64,000 nucleotides of DNA, from contig JADNRX010000033.1 in NCBI GenBank assembly GCA_015501595.1, positions 214,345 through 278,344 on the forward strand, given 5' to 3'. The translations under genes and the position numbers were made by a program. The stretch is from Hymenopellis radicata (Eukaryota; Basidiomycota; Agaricomycetes; Agaricales; Physalacriaceae). The notes below the pieces were generated by a model. It was given only the letters and a program-made list of their open reading frames with translations, had not been told where the DNA came from and did not search any database. Positions 11,176 to 25,434 of the stretch are shown one piece after another (position 1 is the first letter of the stretch; each line of letters opens with the position of its first letter).

Positions 11176-11952
11176 GCACCGGATTGCACAGAGGATCTAT
11201 GATGTTTTTTGACGAACTTTTTGGCACTTTCACGTTCTTTCTTCGAAGCATTTCACGACAACTGGAGTCATTACTCCCACGACTATCACGAACAGTGTTT
11301 TCTGTTGCATTTACATTACTAGCACCTTGCATCTTCTGCCATAATTTTGCCATCCACAATTTGTAGCATGTACAACATGTATCCGCCATCTGGGCCATTG
11401 GTATTACTATAGTGTATCTATTATTAATGTTAATTTTCCCTCGCAGCTGAGTGATTGTTGATTCTCAGTCGGTGAAGCGTTGGAGCTGTACTTCATCTTG
11501 TCATCTTGCAAGCCGGCGGCGTAGTGTGTCCATGACTTGGATGAAAGGCTGCGATATATGACGAGGCCTGCTTAGACTGTCATCAATATGTGCCGACGTT
11601 GGCATCCGAATCTGCAGCACAGCAATCAATGTTTCAACAGTTGGGGAGCGCATTTTCGGGACTAACTTTTGCTCTCTAAACTTGGCTAGCTACGCCCTCT
11701 ACATTCAGAAGTGCGTGGAGCATATACAATACATAGGATAGCTCCTATGGTTCCCTAGGATCGAGTTCGACGGGATGGGGCGCTTGGAGCACGTGTTGTA
11801 GTAGCTCCGACTGACGCAAGTTTAGTGTGGCGTCATGATGTAGTATTTGGTTGGAGCGCTAGTGGTGCCTATAAAGATTAGAAAGTGTGAGTACAACCAT
11901 TCAAAACAATCCCCGTCTTCTCCCATTCTCTTGAATCGGTACACCGTTGAAA
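11176..11952. other. Intergenic region
   Basis: This is the 3' flank of the BTG/Tob gene and the promoter of the next small gene. Nothing else is supported besides the TATA-like box at 11870. Confidence 0.5.
11870..11876 (+). promoter_or_regulatory. TATA-like box of the small charged-protein gene
   Basis: CCTATAAAGA lies 83 bp before the ATG at 11953, a typical distance for a fungal TATA promoter. The short leader after it (CATTCAAAAC and a CTTCTCCC stretch) is consistent with a strong, possibly inducible gene. Confidence 0.5.
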
Positions 11953-12310
11953 ATGACCTCCCTTACACTCGAACAGCAGAAGCGAAGATACTCTCGCGAG
12001 CTTGCTGACTACACCCTCCGACAGTGGAATGATGCCAAACGGAGCCAAATAGAGGCTGAAAGGATGTCACAAGGTGGTATAAATGCGAGAAAGCGTTCGT
12101 TGGGGACTTCCTCGGTTGAACGAAAGCCAGATTCATCTGGGGATGAGATCGCGGCAGGCGTCTCTAATGTGCACCCTTCTAGAAGAACGAACGAAGGGTA
12201 CGTATCGAATGCTATACTGCTGATCGCAGCTCAATTTTTTTCCCTAACGCAGGCTTGTAGGTAGTCGATTGCGCAACTTAGTCTCCCCCAAAGGCAAAGG
12301 CTGGTTCTAG
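11953..12310 (+). CDS. Small charged protein of unknown function
   Basis: Two exons (11953-12197 and 12253-12310) give a 100-residue protein. It begins MTSLTLEQQKRRYSRELADY, a Glu/Arg/Gln-rich amphipathic helix that continues through QWNDAKRSQIEAERM. A Ser-rich middle follows, and the short C-terminal exon adds GLVGSRLRNLVSPKGKGWF. Splicing is supported by phase and by a good branch-like CTAAC close to the acceptor. I do not recognise the family. Its small size and TATA promoter suggest a stress- or stage-regulated basidiomycete protein, but this is inference. Confidence 0.65.
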
Positions 12311-12747
12311 AAAGGTTTAGGTTGGTTTACCACATCATCTGCCTCGTTACAAGGTCAGCCTGCAGTACCCCACAATCTTGTTTGCGCCTTATTCACCCCA
12401 AAGGCAACAGTTCATCGTCCCCATTTATTTGGTTAGTACTGTAGTCGGCGCGACGCGTCTCCGTGTTTAATTAGTTGATTCCGGCAGTCAACGCAATAAA
12501 TCTGCAGCATAGATTATTCTCTATCACACGCCAGATATTCAATTCATGAACCGGCTTTCTTAGTTGTCTCAAATTAACGGACGATGAGTGGCGGTTGGGC
12601 GTTGAAGTGAAGTCGGCATTTCGGCCGGTGGCAATAAAATCATCAAATAATTGATCCCCAACTTCTGGAAGCTGGAGCGTAAATCCGACACTCTGTTGCG
12701 TATCATCACTACGAGCCAGTCGACAACGCTCTCGCGCAGTGGACACG
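12311..12747. other. Intergenic region
   Basis: The 3' flank of the small gene and the promoter of the biotin synthase gene. I see no other feature. Confidence 0.5.
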
Positions 12748-14306
12748 ATGTTTCGCTCTGTTTCTGTTCGATCTTTGTATCTGAAAAGGACTCTGGCCAC
12801 CCATGTAACCGCTACCTATCCTTCGCAGGCCAATGTGTCACAAACGCGCCACGATTGGACGAAGAAAGAGATCCAGGACATTTACGACTCTCCTTTACTC
12901 GACCTGGTCTTTAGAGCAGCCTCTGTGCATCGCCAAAGCCACGATCCCACGAAAATTCAGCTTTGCACGCTCATGAACATCAAGAGTGGGCATCGTCCGC
13001 TCTATCTCCCATATCTCGACTGATTTCACTCCTACAGCCGGCGGATGCTCTGAGGACTGTGAGAATAGCCATTTGTTTCGCGCTTCTTCACATCTTATCT
13101 GGTTTTTAGGCTCGTATTGTTCGCAGTCTTCTCGCTATTCGACCCCCACACAAGCTTCACGCCTCCTTGATGTTGAGCCCGTTCTTGAGGCTGCTCGTAA
13201 AGCGAAGGCCAACGGGAGCACGCGGTTCTGTATGGGTGCGGCGTGGCGAGATCTAGCAGGACGTAAGCGCGGATTTCAAAGGATTCTTGAAATGGTCCGA
13301 GAGGTCCGCGGCATGGGTATGGAAGTCTGCACTACTCTTGGTATGTTGTCCCCGGAACAGGCTCAGCAATTGAAAGAGGCGTAAGACCTTCTGGCTCTGC
13401 TTGTGTTCTAAACTCAACCTCTCGGCTTACTAGTGGGCTGACCGCGTACAATCATAACCTCGACACATCTAGAGAATTCTATCCCGAAGTACGCTTCCTT
13501 CCTTCATTGGTGAGGTGCCGATCTTACTTCCATTGTTTAGGTCATTACCACGAGATCTTACGATGAACGTCTGGACACTATCGAAGCTGTACGCCAAGCT
13601 GGCATCAGTGTCTGCTCCGGGGGAATTTTGGGCTTAGGCGAAGAAGATAAAGATAGAGTTGGCCTTATATGGGAAGTGTCGAGGCGAGTTTCAGACTTCC
13701 TTGTCTGCTTTTTGTCTATCTAATCGGACGTACTAGTATGCCAGAGCATCCGGAGTCCTTCCCCGTGAATGCCCTCGTGCCCATACCAGGGACGCCTTTG
13801 GAAGGCAATGAGGTGGACTTCAATTCCTTCTAGAAAATGAGTATTAACATCCAGCCAGCCTGTCTCGCACCATACTTTAGTTAGGACGATTGCAACTGCT
13901 CGTATCGTACTGCCGACGACCATCATCCGTTTGGCCGCCGGACGAAACACGCTCTCGGAATCTGAGCAGGCGATGTGTTTTATGGCCGGTGCTAACGCTG
14001 TTTTCACCGGCGAACAAATGTTAACGACTCCTTGTGAGGATCTATTTTCCATGATTGGAAGTGTTGTACTGATCTGACGCATGAAAGGCTCTCCCTGGGA
14101 TGAAGTGCGTACATTTTCCTTCGCAGATATTGCAACATCTGACGGGTCGCTCCTTGACTTAGGATAAGGCCATGATGGGCCGTTGGGGATTGGAAGGCAT
14201 GCGGAGCTTCGAACAAGTTAATGTTGCGCGGAAGGAGGGCTCCAGGCTTATAGAACAAGCAAGCTTTGAGGCAACCAAAGAAGCCAAGCTTACCGCCTCA
14301 GCATAA
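12748..14306 (+). pseudogene. BIO2: Biotin synthase with an in-frame TAG
   Basis: Biotin synthase is a mitochondrial radical-SAM enzyme that inserts sulfur into dethiobiotin. The N-terminus is Arg/Ser-rich like a presequence. The radical-SAM cysteines are rebuilt by splicing a 21-nt exon (13038-13058): KTGGCSEDCSYCSQSSRYST gives C-x3-C-x2-C. Further landmarks are [60 protein letters not shown] and [20 protein letters not shown]. One intron needs a GC donor (13684-13736). The only coherent model around 13800-13885 carries a TAG at 13831-13833, between VDFNSF and [11 protein letters not shown]. No splice choice in phase removes it without deleting conserved sequence. So this copy is either inactivated by one substitution (for example CAG to TAG), read through, or carries a sequence error. 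Otherwise it is full length. Confidence 0.85.
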
Positions 14307-14450
14307 TTAGACACTTAAGCTCGTGTGTAGATTCAGCCACCATCTCCATTTCTGAAAAAGCTGATTACCTTTGCGGGTAGGCTGACCATTGTACACGTCA
14401 TTATCATTGAGACGAGATGCCGGGAGTGTAATATATTCTTCATTATAGCG

Positions 14451-15175
14451 CTACCTACGAATGTAAACGTATGTGCCATCTACACCAAGCCCTTTTTGCA
14501 CTTCTCCTGTCATAGCATCATAGACGCCAGGTCCTTCCGAGGAAGGGGGTATGCCATGGCCTTTCCTTCTCGGGAGTCTATCTGACCAGCCGAACTGATT
14601 ATATTGTCACGATCTAGTCAACTTCGAATTCTTGTACCTGTCAAGGCAAGGCGACTGTGCTTTCAGGTCTATCGGTGCAAATCTCCAGGCGATTTCCCCA
14701 AGGAACAAGGAGGGAGGTACAAACGTTCGGGAGCTAACGCTCAACAATTCAAGTCCCGACTTCATCTGTCCACTGCAGTCATTTTGGCCCTGAATATATC
14801 AGGCAGCCTGAACGCGACCTTAGATCGCGATCTTTTTTACGCGTTTGCCAGTTGGTCTCACGTCAAGAGCGTCAACTGGCGGATTCTTTTCTTCTTGCTC
14901 CAATTCCCATGGCCGGACAAAATCTTGTTTGATGTTCACCTTTTCATCCATTCAAGCTGCTCGTGGATGATTTTCTTTCCTGCTTGCTTGTAATGCTCGT
15001 CGTCGGGACCTGGGTACAATGTATCAGTTCCTGCTCTCGTCGCTGTCTTGGTCGTTTTAACCCCTTCGTTCTGTCATCAAGGTCTTCGTTTTCCCGACGT
15101 ACTTCTCATGGAGAATCTAGTACATATGGCGCTGCTCAGCCTTCGCGATCTCCTCGACAATTTGCAGTAGACAGG
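14451..15175 (-). CDS. Unidentified multi-exon gene, 5' end unresolved
   Basis: The minus strand shows coding-like blocks joined by plausible introns. The last exon reads FGWSDRLPRRKGHGIPPSSE and ends GEVQKGLGVDGTYVYIRR with a TAG at 14451-14453. Upstream are blocks such as RPWELEQEEKNPPVDALDV and RAGTDTLYPGPDDEHYKQAG followed by KKIIHEQLEWMK, and further up LQIVEEIAKAEQRH. The blocks are charged, non-repetitive and have sensible splice signals (for example GTGAAC after the MK block). I could not join them all in phase, and I do not recognise the protein. The 5' part approaches or overlaps the next plus-strand gene. Confidence 0.45.
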
Positions 15176-15353
15176 TGGGCGATTTAACCGTCTAGAATCT
15201 ATTCGATGACATTGCGTGCCAGATATGTCTCGGTTTCCCAGGTGCTAGTTTTCATTGGCACAGTTCGCGTCCAGGATCAAGATCAACGAATCCCGATGGT
15301 AGCGTGAGCTGCGCCTCTTTCCCGTCCGAACAGGTCAGCTAACACGGGAACAG

Positions 15354-16060
15354 TCGGGTATCCATAACAGACTATCGGGGCCGCGTTCTTCTCGACACTC
15401 TCGTTCGTCCGACGTGAGATCGTTGTCCTGGTCGTCCAGTAGCGCTGGGATCTAACTTGGCGTAGGCATCCTGTCCAGGATTATCGTACCACAGAAACAG
15501 GCTACACCGCAGGGAGCTTCGCCAACGGTGGAGATATCTCATCCGATATTCCTTGACGATGTACTTACAGGCACTGTAGCGCCCAGTTTTCAAGACGTCC
15601 AAAACCGCGTCTCAACTATCATCCGCAATAAAATCCTTGTCGGACACTGTCTTTGGAAATTCCTGTCGGTAAATAATTCCATGACTGGAATACCTGTTCG
15701 TTGTGTTGATGTTTGGCCTACGCCTTTAAAGGTATTGGGGATCTCACATCCTGCTATCGAGACACGAGACTTGGCGTTGTTTCTGCCATTACGAGAACGA
15801 CTAAAACAACGCGCAATTGTTGATTTATCCACGCTGATGCACTATTTCATGGGACGGAACGTAGGGCTACATTATGAAGACTCGGTTCGTTGACGTTTCA
15901 TCCATCCGTGGCCACACTGAGGCATTTATTTCAGGTCGAGGAAGCGCGCGCCACAATAGACCTTTTTCGCTCATGTGAGGAGGTATTTGAAGGAATTATT
16001 CACAGTGGAGAGTGGCCATGTGAACTTCCGCCCTCAACGTATGCTGAATACTTCTCATGA
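15354..16060 (+). CDS. REXO4-like DEDDh exonuclease-fold protein lacking catalytic residues, 5' end unresolved
   Basis: Recognisable exons read RVSITDYRGRVLLDTLVRPT, then HPVQDYRTTETGYTAGSF, then FQDVQNRVSTIIRNKILVGH, then (after the 15671-15734 intron) CLWKFLSVLGISHP, then RDLALFLPLRERLKQ, and finally VEEARATIDLFRSCEEV with a stop at 16060. The order and spacing are those of the REX4/REXO4 family, which trims RNA 3' ends in ribosome biogenesis. The usual Exo II Asp (LWxDLSVLG) is Phe here. The Exo III His and Asp (H-x4-D, as in HSSVEDARA) are both Glu. I could not find a DxE Exo I motif upstream. The protein may therefore be a pseudo-enzyme. The N-terminal exons are not settled; an exon ending near 15175 (QFAVDR) is a candidate. 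Confidence 0.6.
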
Positions 16061-16317
16061 TGTGGATTTGAGAAGGTAGAGAACCTTTATTCACCGGTCC
16101 GTTAAAAATTGAGAACCGGTCTTATGTTACGCCTTGGTTTCCTTAATTATAGACTAATTATATTTGTACGCTCCCGGAAGGCTACAGGAAGCTGCTGAAA
16201 TTGACAGAATGAAAGACCGCTTCCGGATTGATGAGACGGCGTTGAAGCCCGGTGAACAAACAAACACCGGTCATGGCCGTCGTTCGCGTGACGATCCGTC
16301 TTTTGGACAGAGCCTCA

Positions 16318-17370
16318 ATGTCGAGCCAAGTAGAGGCGCCCCATATTAATGGCCAGAAACGAAGCCGTCCAGGGCCCATGGATGATACTGCTGCGTGCGT
16401 CGCGATTTTAACCTTCATCTTTTGACATTCAACGATTTGCCACAGAAACACAAGCCACACCCTTCTCCCATTGAGCGACCATAATGCCTGGTATTTTCCT
16501 GCGTATGGGTACGACTCGGACAGTGAGTCACTGAATCCTGGCAACCCGCTCGGTAATTGGGGCAAGAAACACCTCAAAGAGGCTCGATGGATCCGGCGAG
16601 GGAAAATGAGCGCATGGGGCCCTGGCAGCGAAGAATGGGAGGTATGTAATAGCTGCTCAGTCGTCTGCACCGTCTGTAATGCTTGACAGGCGGAAGAACG
16701 GGCGCGGAAGCGTATCAAGCTCCTCTTGCCACAAGTCAAACGGTCCCCGTCGCCGCCTGCGCTACCTCATCTATTACGTTCTTCGTCGCCGCCAGTCACT
16801 TCACCCTATCCGCAACCCGTGTCCCAACATCTCAGCTATGCTTCGTTTGTCATGGACAAGGCCGTCACCCACACCTTCCGATCCACCCTACTTGAGGAAC
16901 TGGAGCACTCTACCAATAGTCTCATTGAAGGCGAATCCAACATGAAAAAGGCCCTTGGCCGCCTATGGCAGGTCATTAGCGAGGATGCCGAGCCACGCCC
17001 TCCAGATCCGTCCGTCGTCCCGAAACGCGAAGAGGACGATACGGATGAGATGGACGATCGCGCCAAGCGTATTGCTCGCGCTCCAGATTTGACTCCAGCC
17101 ATCCACCGACTTTTCATGTTCTCTTCGTCTAGTGACGTGCCGATCGAACCGTCACACTTTACGTCCCCAGAAATACAGCAGGATAATCTGGAGCGGGCGG
17201 TCGGCGTCCTCAGAGATATCCAGGATGATGGTAGGGAGTATGTGGAACGTTTACATGAGATACGGGAGGGTCTAGGCGAAGTGAGAGCACAGCGCAACAA
17301 GATATGGGATATGGTGCGCGAGAGGGCAGTGAAGGAGTTGCAAGATGCTGCCATCGCAGCTGCTCCGTGA
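16318..17370 (+). CDS. Probable RXT2-like subunit of an Rpd3L-type histone deacetylase complex
   Basis: Three exons (16318-16394, 16446-16641, 16690-17370) join in phase. An in-frame upstream ATG at 16273 is an alternative start. The N-terminal half has YGYDSDSESLNPGNPLGNWG, then KKHLKEARWIRRGKMSAWG, then EEWEAEERARKRIKLLLP. This pattern of an acidic stretch, a GN..K block, an arginine-rich strand and a WG motif resembles the RXT2 N-terminal domain of fungal Rpd3L co-repressor complexes; I make the link from memory of the motif, not from an alignment. The C-terminal half is helical and likely coiled coil (VGVLRDIQDDGREYVERLHE, then IREGLGEVRAQRNKIWDMV). The gene is convergent with ECD, 111 bp from its stop. 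Confidence 0.5.
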
Positions 17371-17481
17371 CTATTTCGCTGCAGCCGACATGGCTGGCGA
17401 ATGTATCATACTTTGTACTGTAGATCTGGCCTTCAAGGCAATCAATTTTTATTTACACGTTACTTTTGCACAGGCCGTAAA

Positions 17482-20398
<2,917 letters not shown>

Positions 20399-20453
20399 AC
20401 TTGTTACACCTCTTGCCTTTCTGGGCGCTGCTACAACTCACCCACCAACAACG
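20399..20453. promoter_or_regulatory. 55-bp divergent promoter between ECD and V-ATPase subunit F
   Basis: Only 55 bp lie between the two divergent start codons, so the core promoters must overlap or transcription must start inside this segment. It contains a pyrimidine-rich stretch but no TATA box. Confidence 0.5.
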
Positions 20454-21001
20454 ATGGCGACGACCTTCAAGGACCGAAATCTCCTTGCGGTCATCGGCGA
20501 CGAGGTCAGAGACTACATTATTATCCAACATTTCTTCTCAAGTGGACTAGGACTCTATTACCGGCTTACTCCTAGCGGGCATCGGACACATAAACGACAA
20601 GCAGAAGAAGAATTTCCTCGTCGTGGATTCTAGTACGTGGTGATACATCCTTTCCCCCTCTCTCACGCGTTTATCTTTCATCAGAGACCCAAGTCTCGAC
20701 CATTGAATCCGCCTTCCAAGAGTTCACCGAACGGAAAGACATCGCAATCCTGCTAATCAATCAACATGCTCGTCGACTTTCCTATTCATATCCTCCGATA
20801 TCTCAACTTTCCATAGATTGCTGAGAAAATACGACCCACTGTTGACAAGTATCAACAAGCGTTCCCCGCTTTACTTGAAATCCCCTCTAAAGATCACCCA
20901 TATGGTACGTTGATCGTCATCCTTTGCCACCACATCTCAGTTTCGCAGATCCCTCAAAGGACTCGGTTCTCAAGCGTGTGCAGAAGCTTTTCGGAGAGTA
21001 G
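20454..21001 (+). CDS. VMA7: V-type proton ATPase subunit F
   Basis: Subunit F sits in the central stalk of the vacuolar H+-ATPase and couples ATP hydrolysis to rotation. The joined exons read [20 protein letters not shown], then [20 protein letters not shown] and [19 protein letters not shown]. They continue [20 protein letters not shown] and end [17 protein letters not shown], about 118 residues as expected for the family. The intron at 20768-20816 must use a GC donor (CAT|GCTCGT) because NQH joins IAEKI only there; a GT choice next to it brings a stop. The other introns are GT-AG. The gene shares a 55-bp divergent promoter with ECD. Confidence 0.93.
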
Positions 21002-21306
21002 TTCATTTGATATACCCACTTCTCACCTGGATTTCCCCATAACCGACTGTAAGATACTATATAATTATACACTCGACTTGTGCCGCGTTTCCAAGCGGAT
21101 ACTACGAGACGAATCCATAAAGCCATAGGTCACTATTCGCCTGTGCCTCTCGGTTTTTCCACGAACACCCTTACTCGTCGAGGGTCTTGGGAATCTAAAG
21201 ATCTGTCGTTAGTCATGCATTCAACTTGAGCGACGCGGAACGCACTCGGAATATCGACGAAAAGGAAGCGAAAGACATAATTGCCTTCACTGTTCTGTAC
21301 CGGACA

Positions 21307-22472
21307 TTAGATGGATAACAAGGTACCAAAAATACCACGAACCATGACAAGCTCAGCATGCCCTTCACCGTCCGTGAAAACTTGGCCCTCTGGAGGTTCC
21401 GGATTGCTTTTGGTCCGCCGCAGAGAAGAGAAGATACCAGCAACTTGCCACGCTTTACCTTCTTCCTTCTGAGCGTTCTCTATATGAGTCGGCGTAGACA
21501 CATTCTGCGGAAGAGGAGATGGGGCACCAATTAGGTACTTGAAGACCTGTCTGAATTGCTGGGACAAGTGCGTCGATTGGTCCTTCGTCCAAGTCGTGAT
21601 GCTTTCCATCGACATTGCCGGTAACCGAGACGCCTTGCCCTCTATCCAGGATGTAATTGATTCGTAATAGGAATCTGATGATGAAGTGGCCCCCGGAAGG
21701 TGGCCTTTAATGAAGAAGTTCAAGTACATGTGTCGCCGCCCATTCGAATCGACCACGACTTCAGATGAGATCTGATGGCTTCCCATCCTGGATTTAGGTC
21801 GCTCTGAAGAGGTTTGAATCGCTGTATTATGGAAAGTCAGAGGCCCATGGAGGAATTTGGCAATCTGTTTGACACTGAGCGTGAATGCAAGAAGGTAGCA
21901 GGCTTGTAAACCTGAGGAGACTTCCTGACGCGTTCGCAAGCTTCATTGTGCAGAACGGTAGGGCTGTTCGAAGACCAAAGTTCGGTAGTAAGGCAATATC
22001 TAAAGCACCTAGAATCAGACAACAGGTTCATGTAAAAGACAAGCACCAGACATTAACACGACCGATAGACCGGCCCCGAACAGAATGACGATTGTATTAG
22101 AGGTGCGCGCCGTCGTGCGTTTCACTGCCGAACAAAGAAGAGCATTGATCAGTACAAGAGACAACATTCGAGTGAGCACGCACTTTTGCCTCCAAGGCTT
22201 AGTTCGGACCATTTTGTAGGCCTTTCACCGCCAAAAGACTGAGAAATACCGATGGGAAACGGTCCTGCAGTGTCGTGTTGGGACGCCCGTCGCCTGGTGG
22301 TATCCAATGTCTGGAACAAATCCGACGACGTGCCAGTGAACGAGTCGCGATGCGTCGCGTAAAGTCTACAACCGCGCTTGAATGAGATCTTTGGGCTCGA
22401 CTGCTGACGCCATAGCCTTGCCGGCCAACGACAGGAATGGGGGCGACACAACCAATTCGTCGTGAGATTCAT
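21307..22472 (-). CDS. TIM21: TIM21, subunit of the mitochondrial TIM23 translocase
   Basis: TIM21 links the outer-membrane TOM complex to TIM23 and helps sort proteins into the inner membrane. The start MNLTTNWLCRPHSCRWPARL is Arg-rich without acidic residues, as in a mitochondrial presequence. The single transmembrane segment is in TIVILFGAGLSVVLM. The intermembrane-space domain follows with LTTELWSSNSPTVLHNEACE, RVRKSPQIAKFLHGPLTFHN, then SEVVVDSNGRRHMYLNFFIK and the glycine G-HLPG. The C-terminal tail is longer than usual and ends EGHAELVMVRGIFGTLLSI. Four exons join in phase with GT-AG introns. The gene is convergent with VMA7. Confidence 0.88.
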
Positions 22473-22788
22473 TGTGCAGGCGGTCGAACGGTAACTGACA
22501 TCCTGCCGGCCGAAAATCAAAAGGCAGCACAACATATGCAAACATCAGACTCCGAGGGTTCGAATCATGTCAAGACAATGTATTTGCCACCTCCCTGTTC
22601 TTGTTCCCATTCCAAGTACTGTCAAAGACTGTGGCGGTATTCTAAGACCTGGACCAACAATTATACAACACGCAGATGATATTTGCACTGAGATAGTAGG
22701 TCGAGTTACACTGAGGCAGACAAAAAGATTGGATAATAATACAAATCGAGACTCAAGGTAATGATGAGGATGACCATCGACACGGTCT

Positions 22789-23423
<635 letters not shown>

Positions 23424-23943
23424 TTGTTGGGATTTGGAGACAGTTGGTTTTGAAGTAATAAGGTGTCTTGATGGTGGTGGTTGTGGACGAAAGAACACAA
23501 ACGACGGCGACGGACTTAAATATCGTGACGGCGCGTCGGTCACGTGGTACCAACCGTGTGACTAGGACCAATCAACAAAGACTCTATTTTAGTCAAACAC
23601 GCTCTTTGCTGTCAGATGATCCTATGGTGGGTGCGTCCTGGTCATTTCTCATGCGTTGATATACTCTTAGAACCCTTGTTATGGCTCTTTGCGTTGAAAC
23701 ACTCTTTGTTATCGCTCTGGCCTGTTGTTGTTGGGGCACTGCTATCATCTTTCTTCCAATACTCTCATTGAAGGAAGTCGCTTCAGTCGTAGCGCGTCCG
23801 TCCTTTGAGCTCCCACGCTTCGCTCTCCATGGTCACAAGAATTGTTGAGTGACGCATGGAACCGCACCGGCGGCAGGCCGTATTCAAAAACAGGAACGTA
23901 TAAAGCTCTTTGTGATTTTACGATCCTACAAGGCAAAATCATC
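23424..23943. promoter_or_regulatory. Divergent promoter region, histone H3 and FAH-family gene
   Basis: About 520 bp. On the minus strand an AT-rich ATATTTAAG lies about 95 bp before the H3 start. On the plus strand CGTATAAAGC (about 23897-23906) lies about 40 bp before the FAH-family ATG and is a good TATA candidate for that gene. Confidence 0.5.
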
Positions 23944-25233
23944 ATGCACCTTTCCTTCCTGCTTGCTTCTTTCTCTCTACTTGCGAACGCGGAACGCATT
24001 GTCCGCTTCATCTCGAGCGACAACAACACCTACTTTGGGGATGCCATCTTACCTAACGACACAGTCGATGCTTCGTTCAGCACCAGTGCCAGAGTCATCC
24101 GAGGCGACATTTTGGGTAACTTCACCGTCACAGATGAAGTGAAGGTACTGTCTCCCCGTCCACCTTCCTGGTTCATTTGCTGAAAAACTATTCAAGGATA
24201 TTCAAACACTGCTCGCGCCCCTTCCTAGTGAGATGGTGAGAACAGTGCGCATGGTTGGCCTCAACTATACTTATTGCGCATATCGACGAGGTAAACACAT
24301 TTCAGTATCACGTTTGTTCGTATGCTAATTGCTTCGATTCTCGAATAGAGTAACATGACAATTCCCGGATGGCCCATTCTGTTCTACAAGCCTTGGACCT
24401 CTTTGAACACTCCAAGTGGTCCTATCCCTGTCAGTGCTGCGTACCAGACTCAGGGAAACTTCACATCCACGATGGATTGGGAGACTGAACTCGTCGTAAT
24501 CATCAAGAAAACTGCCTACAATGTTACAGACGACGAGGCTCTCGATCACGTCCTCGGTTACTCTGTACGTGGTATCCGATTTCGGTACCGATGTTCAAAT
24601 CGTTTATGCCTCTCGTCTCAGGTTGGGCATGATGTCTCCCACCGCGGTTGGCAGATTGAACGTGGAGGGTTACCGCAACCGCAATTTTCGGTAAATAGTG
24701 CCTTTTAGAGGAAGAAGAACGCTAATAACAACGAACTCGGCAAGATGGGGAAAGGCCCCGACGGATGGGCCCCGTGGGGACCAGCGATAGTGACTACAGG
24801 CATGTCTGACTGGTGATTCCGCCTCTGTAACGCGCTCATTCGTAACCCTCCAGACATCATTCCTGACCCGCAAGTTCTCAACCTTCACACACGCGTGAAC
24901 GGCGTCACTCAGCAAAACGCGACAACAGCAGACATGATCTTTGGAGTCAAGCACCTCATCTCATTCTTCTCAATGGGAACCACCCTACTGCCAGGAGACC
25001 TCATATTCACAGGAACGTGAGTAGATCGTTCAGTTCATGGCACTTCTCGAACTTACGCTTTTCTACTTTGCAGTCCGAGTGGAACCAACCTTGGGAAAGA
25101 AGATCCTATCTGGTTAGTCGATGGTGATGTCGTGGAGGTCGGCTTGGAAAACGTTGGCACCTGCACGAACATGATTCAATACGTGAACACGTCGTCTGAC
25201 TCCGTGAGAAGCGTTAATGTTGATATGGTTTGA
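23944..25233 (+). pseudogene. Secreted fumarylacetoacetate-hydrolase (FAH) family protein with a phase break
   Basis: FAH-fold enzymes split or decarboxylate acyl-pyruvate-like substrates using a divalent metal. Here the fold is preceded by a signal peptide (MHLSFLLASFSLLANA), and NxT/NxS sites are common, so the product appears secreted. Conserved parts: VRTVRMVGLNY, GWPILFYKPWTSLNTPSGPI, the metal-binding WETELVV, and GPDGWAPWGPAIVTT with DIIPDPQV. Then come NATTADMIFGVKHLI, TTLLPGDLIFTGTPSGT and a C-terminal domain. The fifth intron (24800-24853) needs a GC donor. Exon 2 (24197-24290) ends in phase 1 but the next conserved exon (from 24349) needs phase 0; no alternative AG or GT near by cures this. 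In the other frame the end of exon 2 would read AHIDE, closer to the family's conserved His-containing motif. A one-base indel near 24270-24285 is likely. Whether this is real decay or an error is open. Confidence 0.8.
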
Positions 25234-25434
25234 AATCGTTTCTCTTTTTGTTTGAACGTCGCAATGTGTATGTAGTGTCTGTGCCAACGCGAAGCTTTCC
25301 GAAAGGGATACTGATTGTAGCGTTCCAGTGTTCCAGACTCATTAATCATTGATTACAGCACACGAGCAACGGTCGCACACAGCAACGGTCGCACGCCTTC
25401 GTCTCCTCTTTATACCTTGCTGCTTACGACCGTC

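Noticed and set aside
16182..16739. Minus-strand open frame of 185 codons
   Set aside because: It lies antisense to the three exons of the RXT2-like gene, which joins in phase and has a far better protein.
22540..22580. GGTTCGAATC, a tRNA B-box-like word (also near 7396, 14740 and 63187)
   Set aside because: There is no matching A box, anticodon arm or acceptor stem at the right distance. I found no tRNA in the window.
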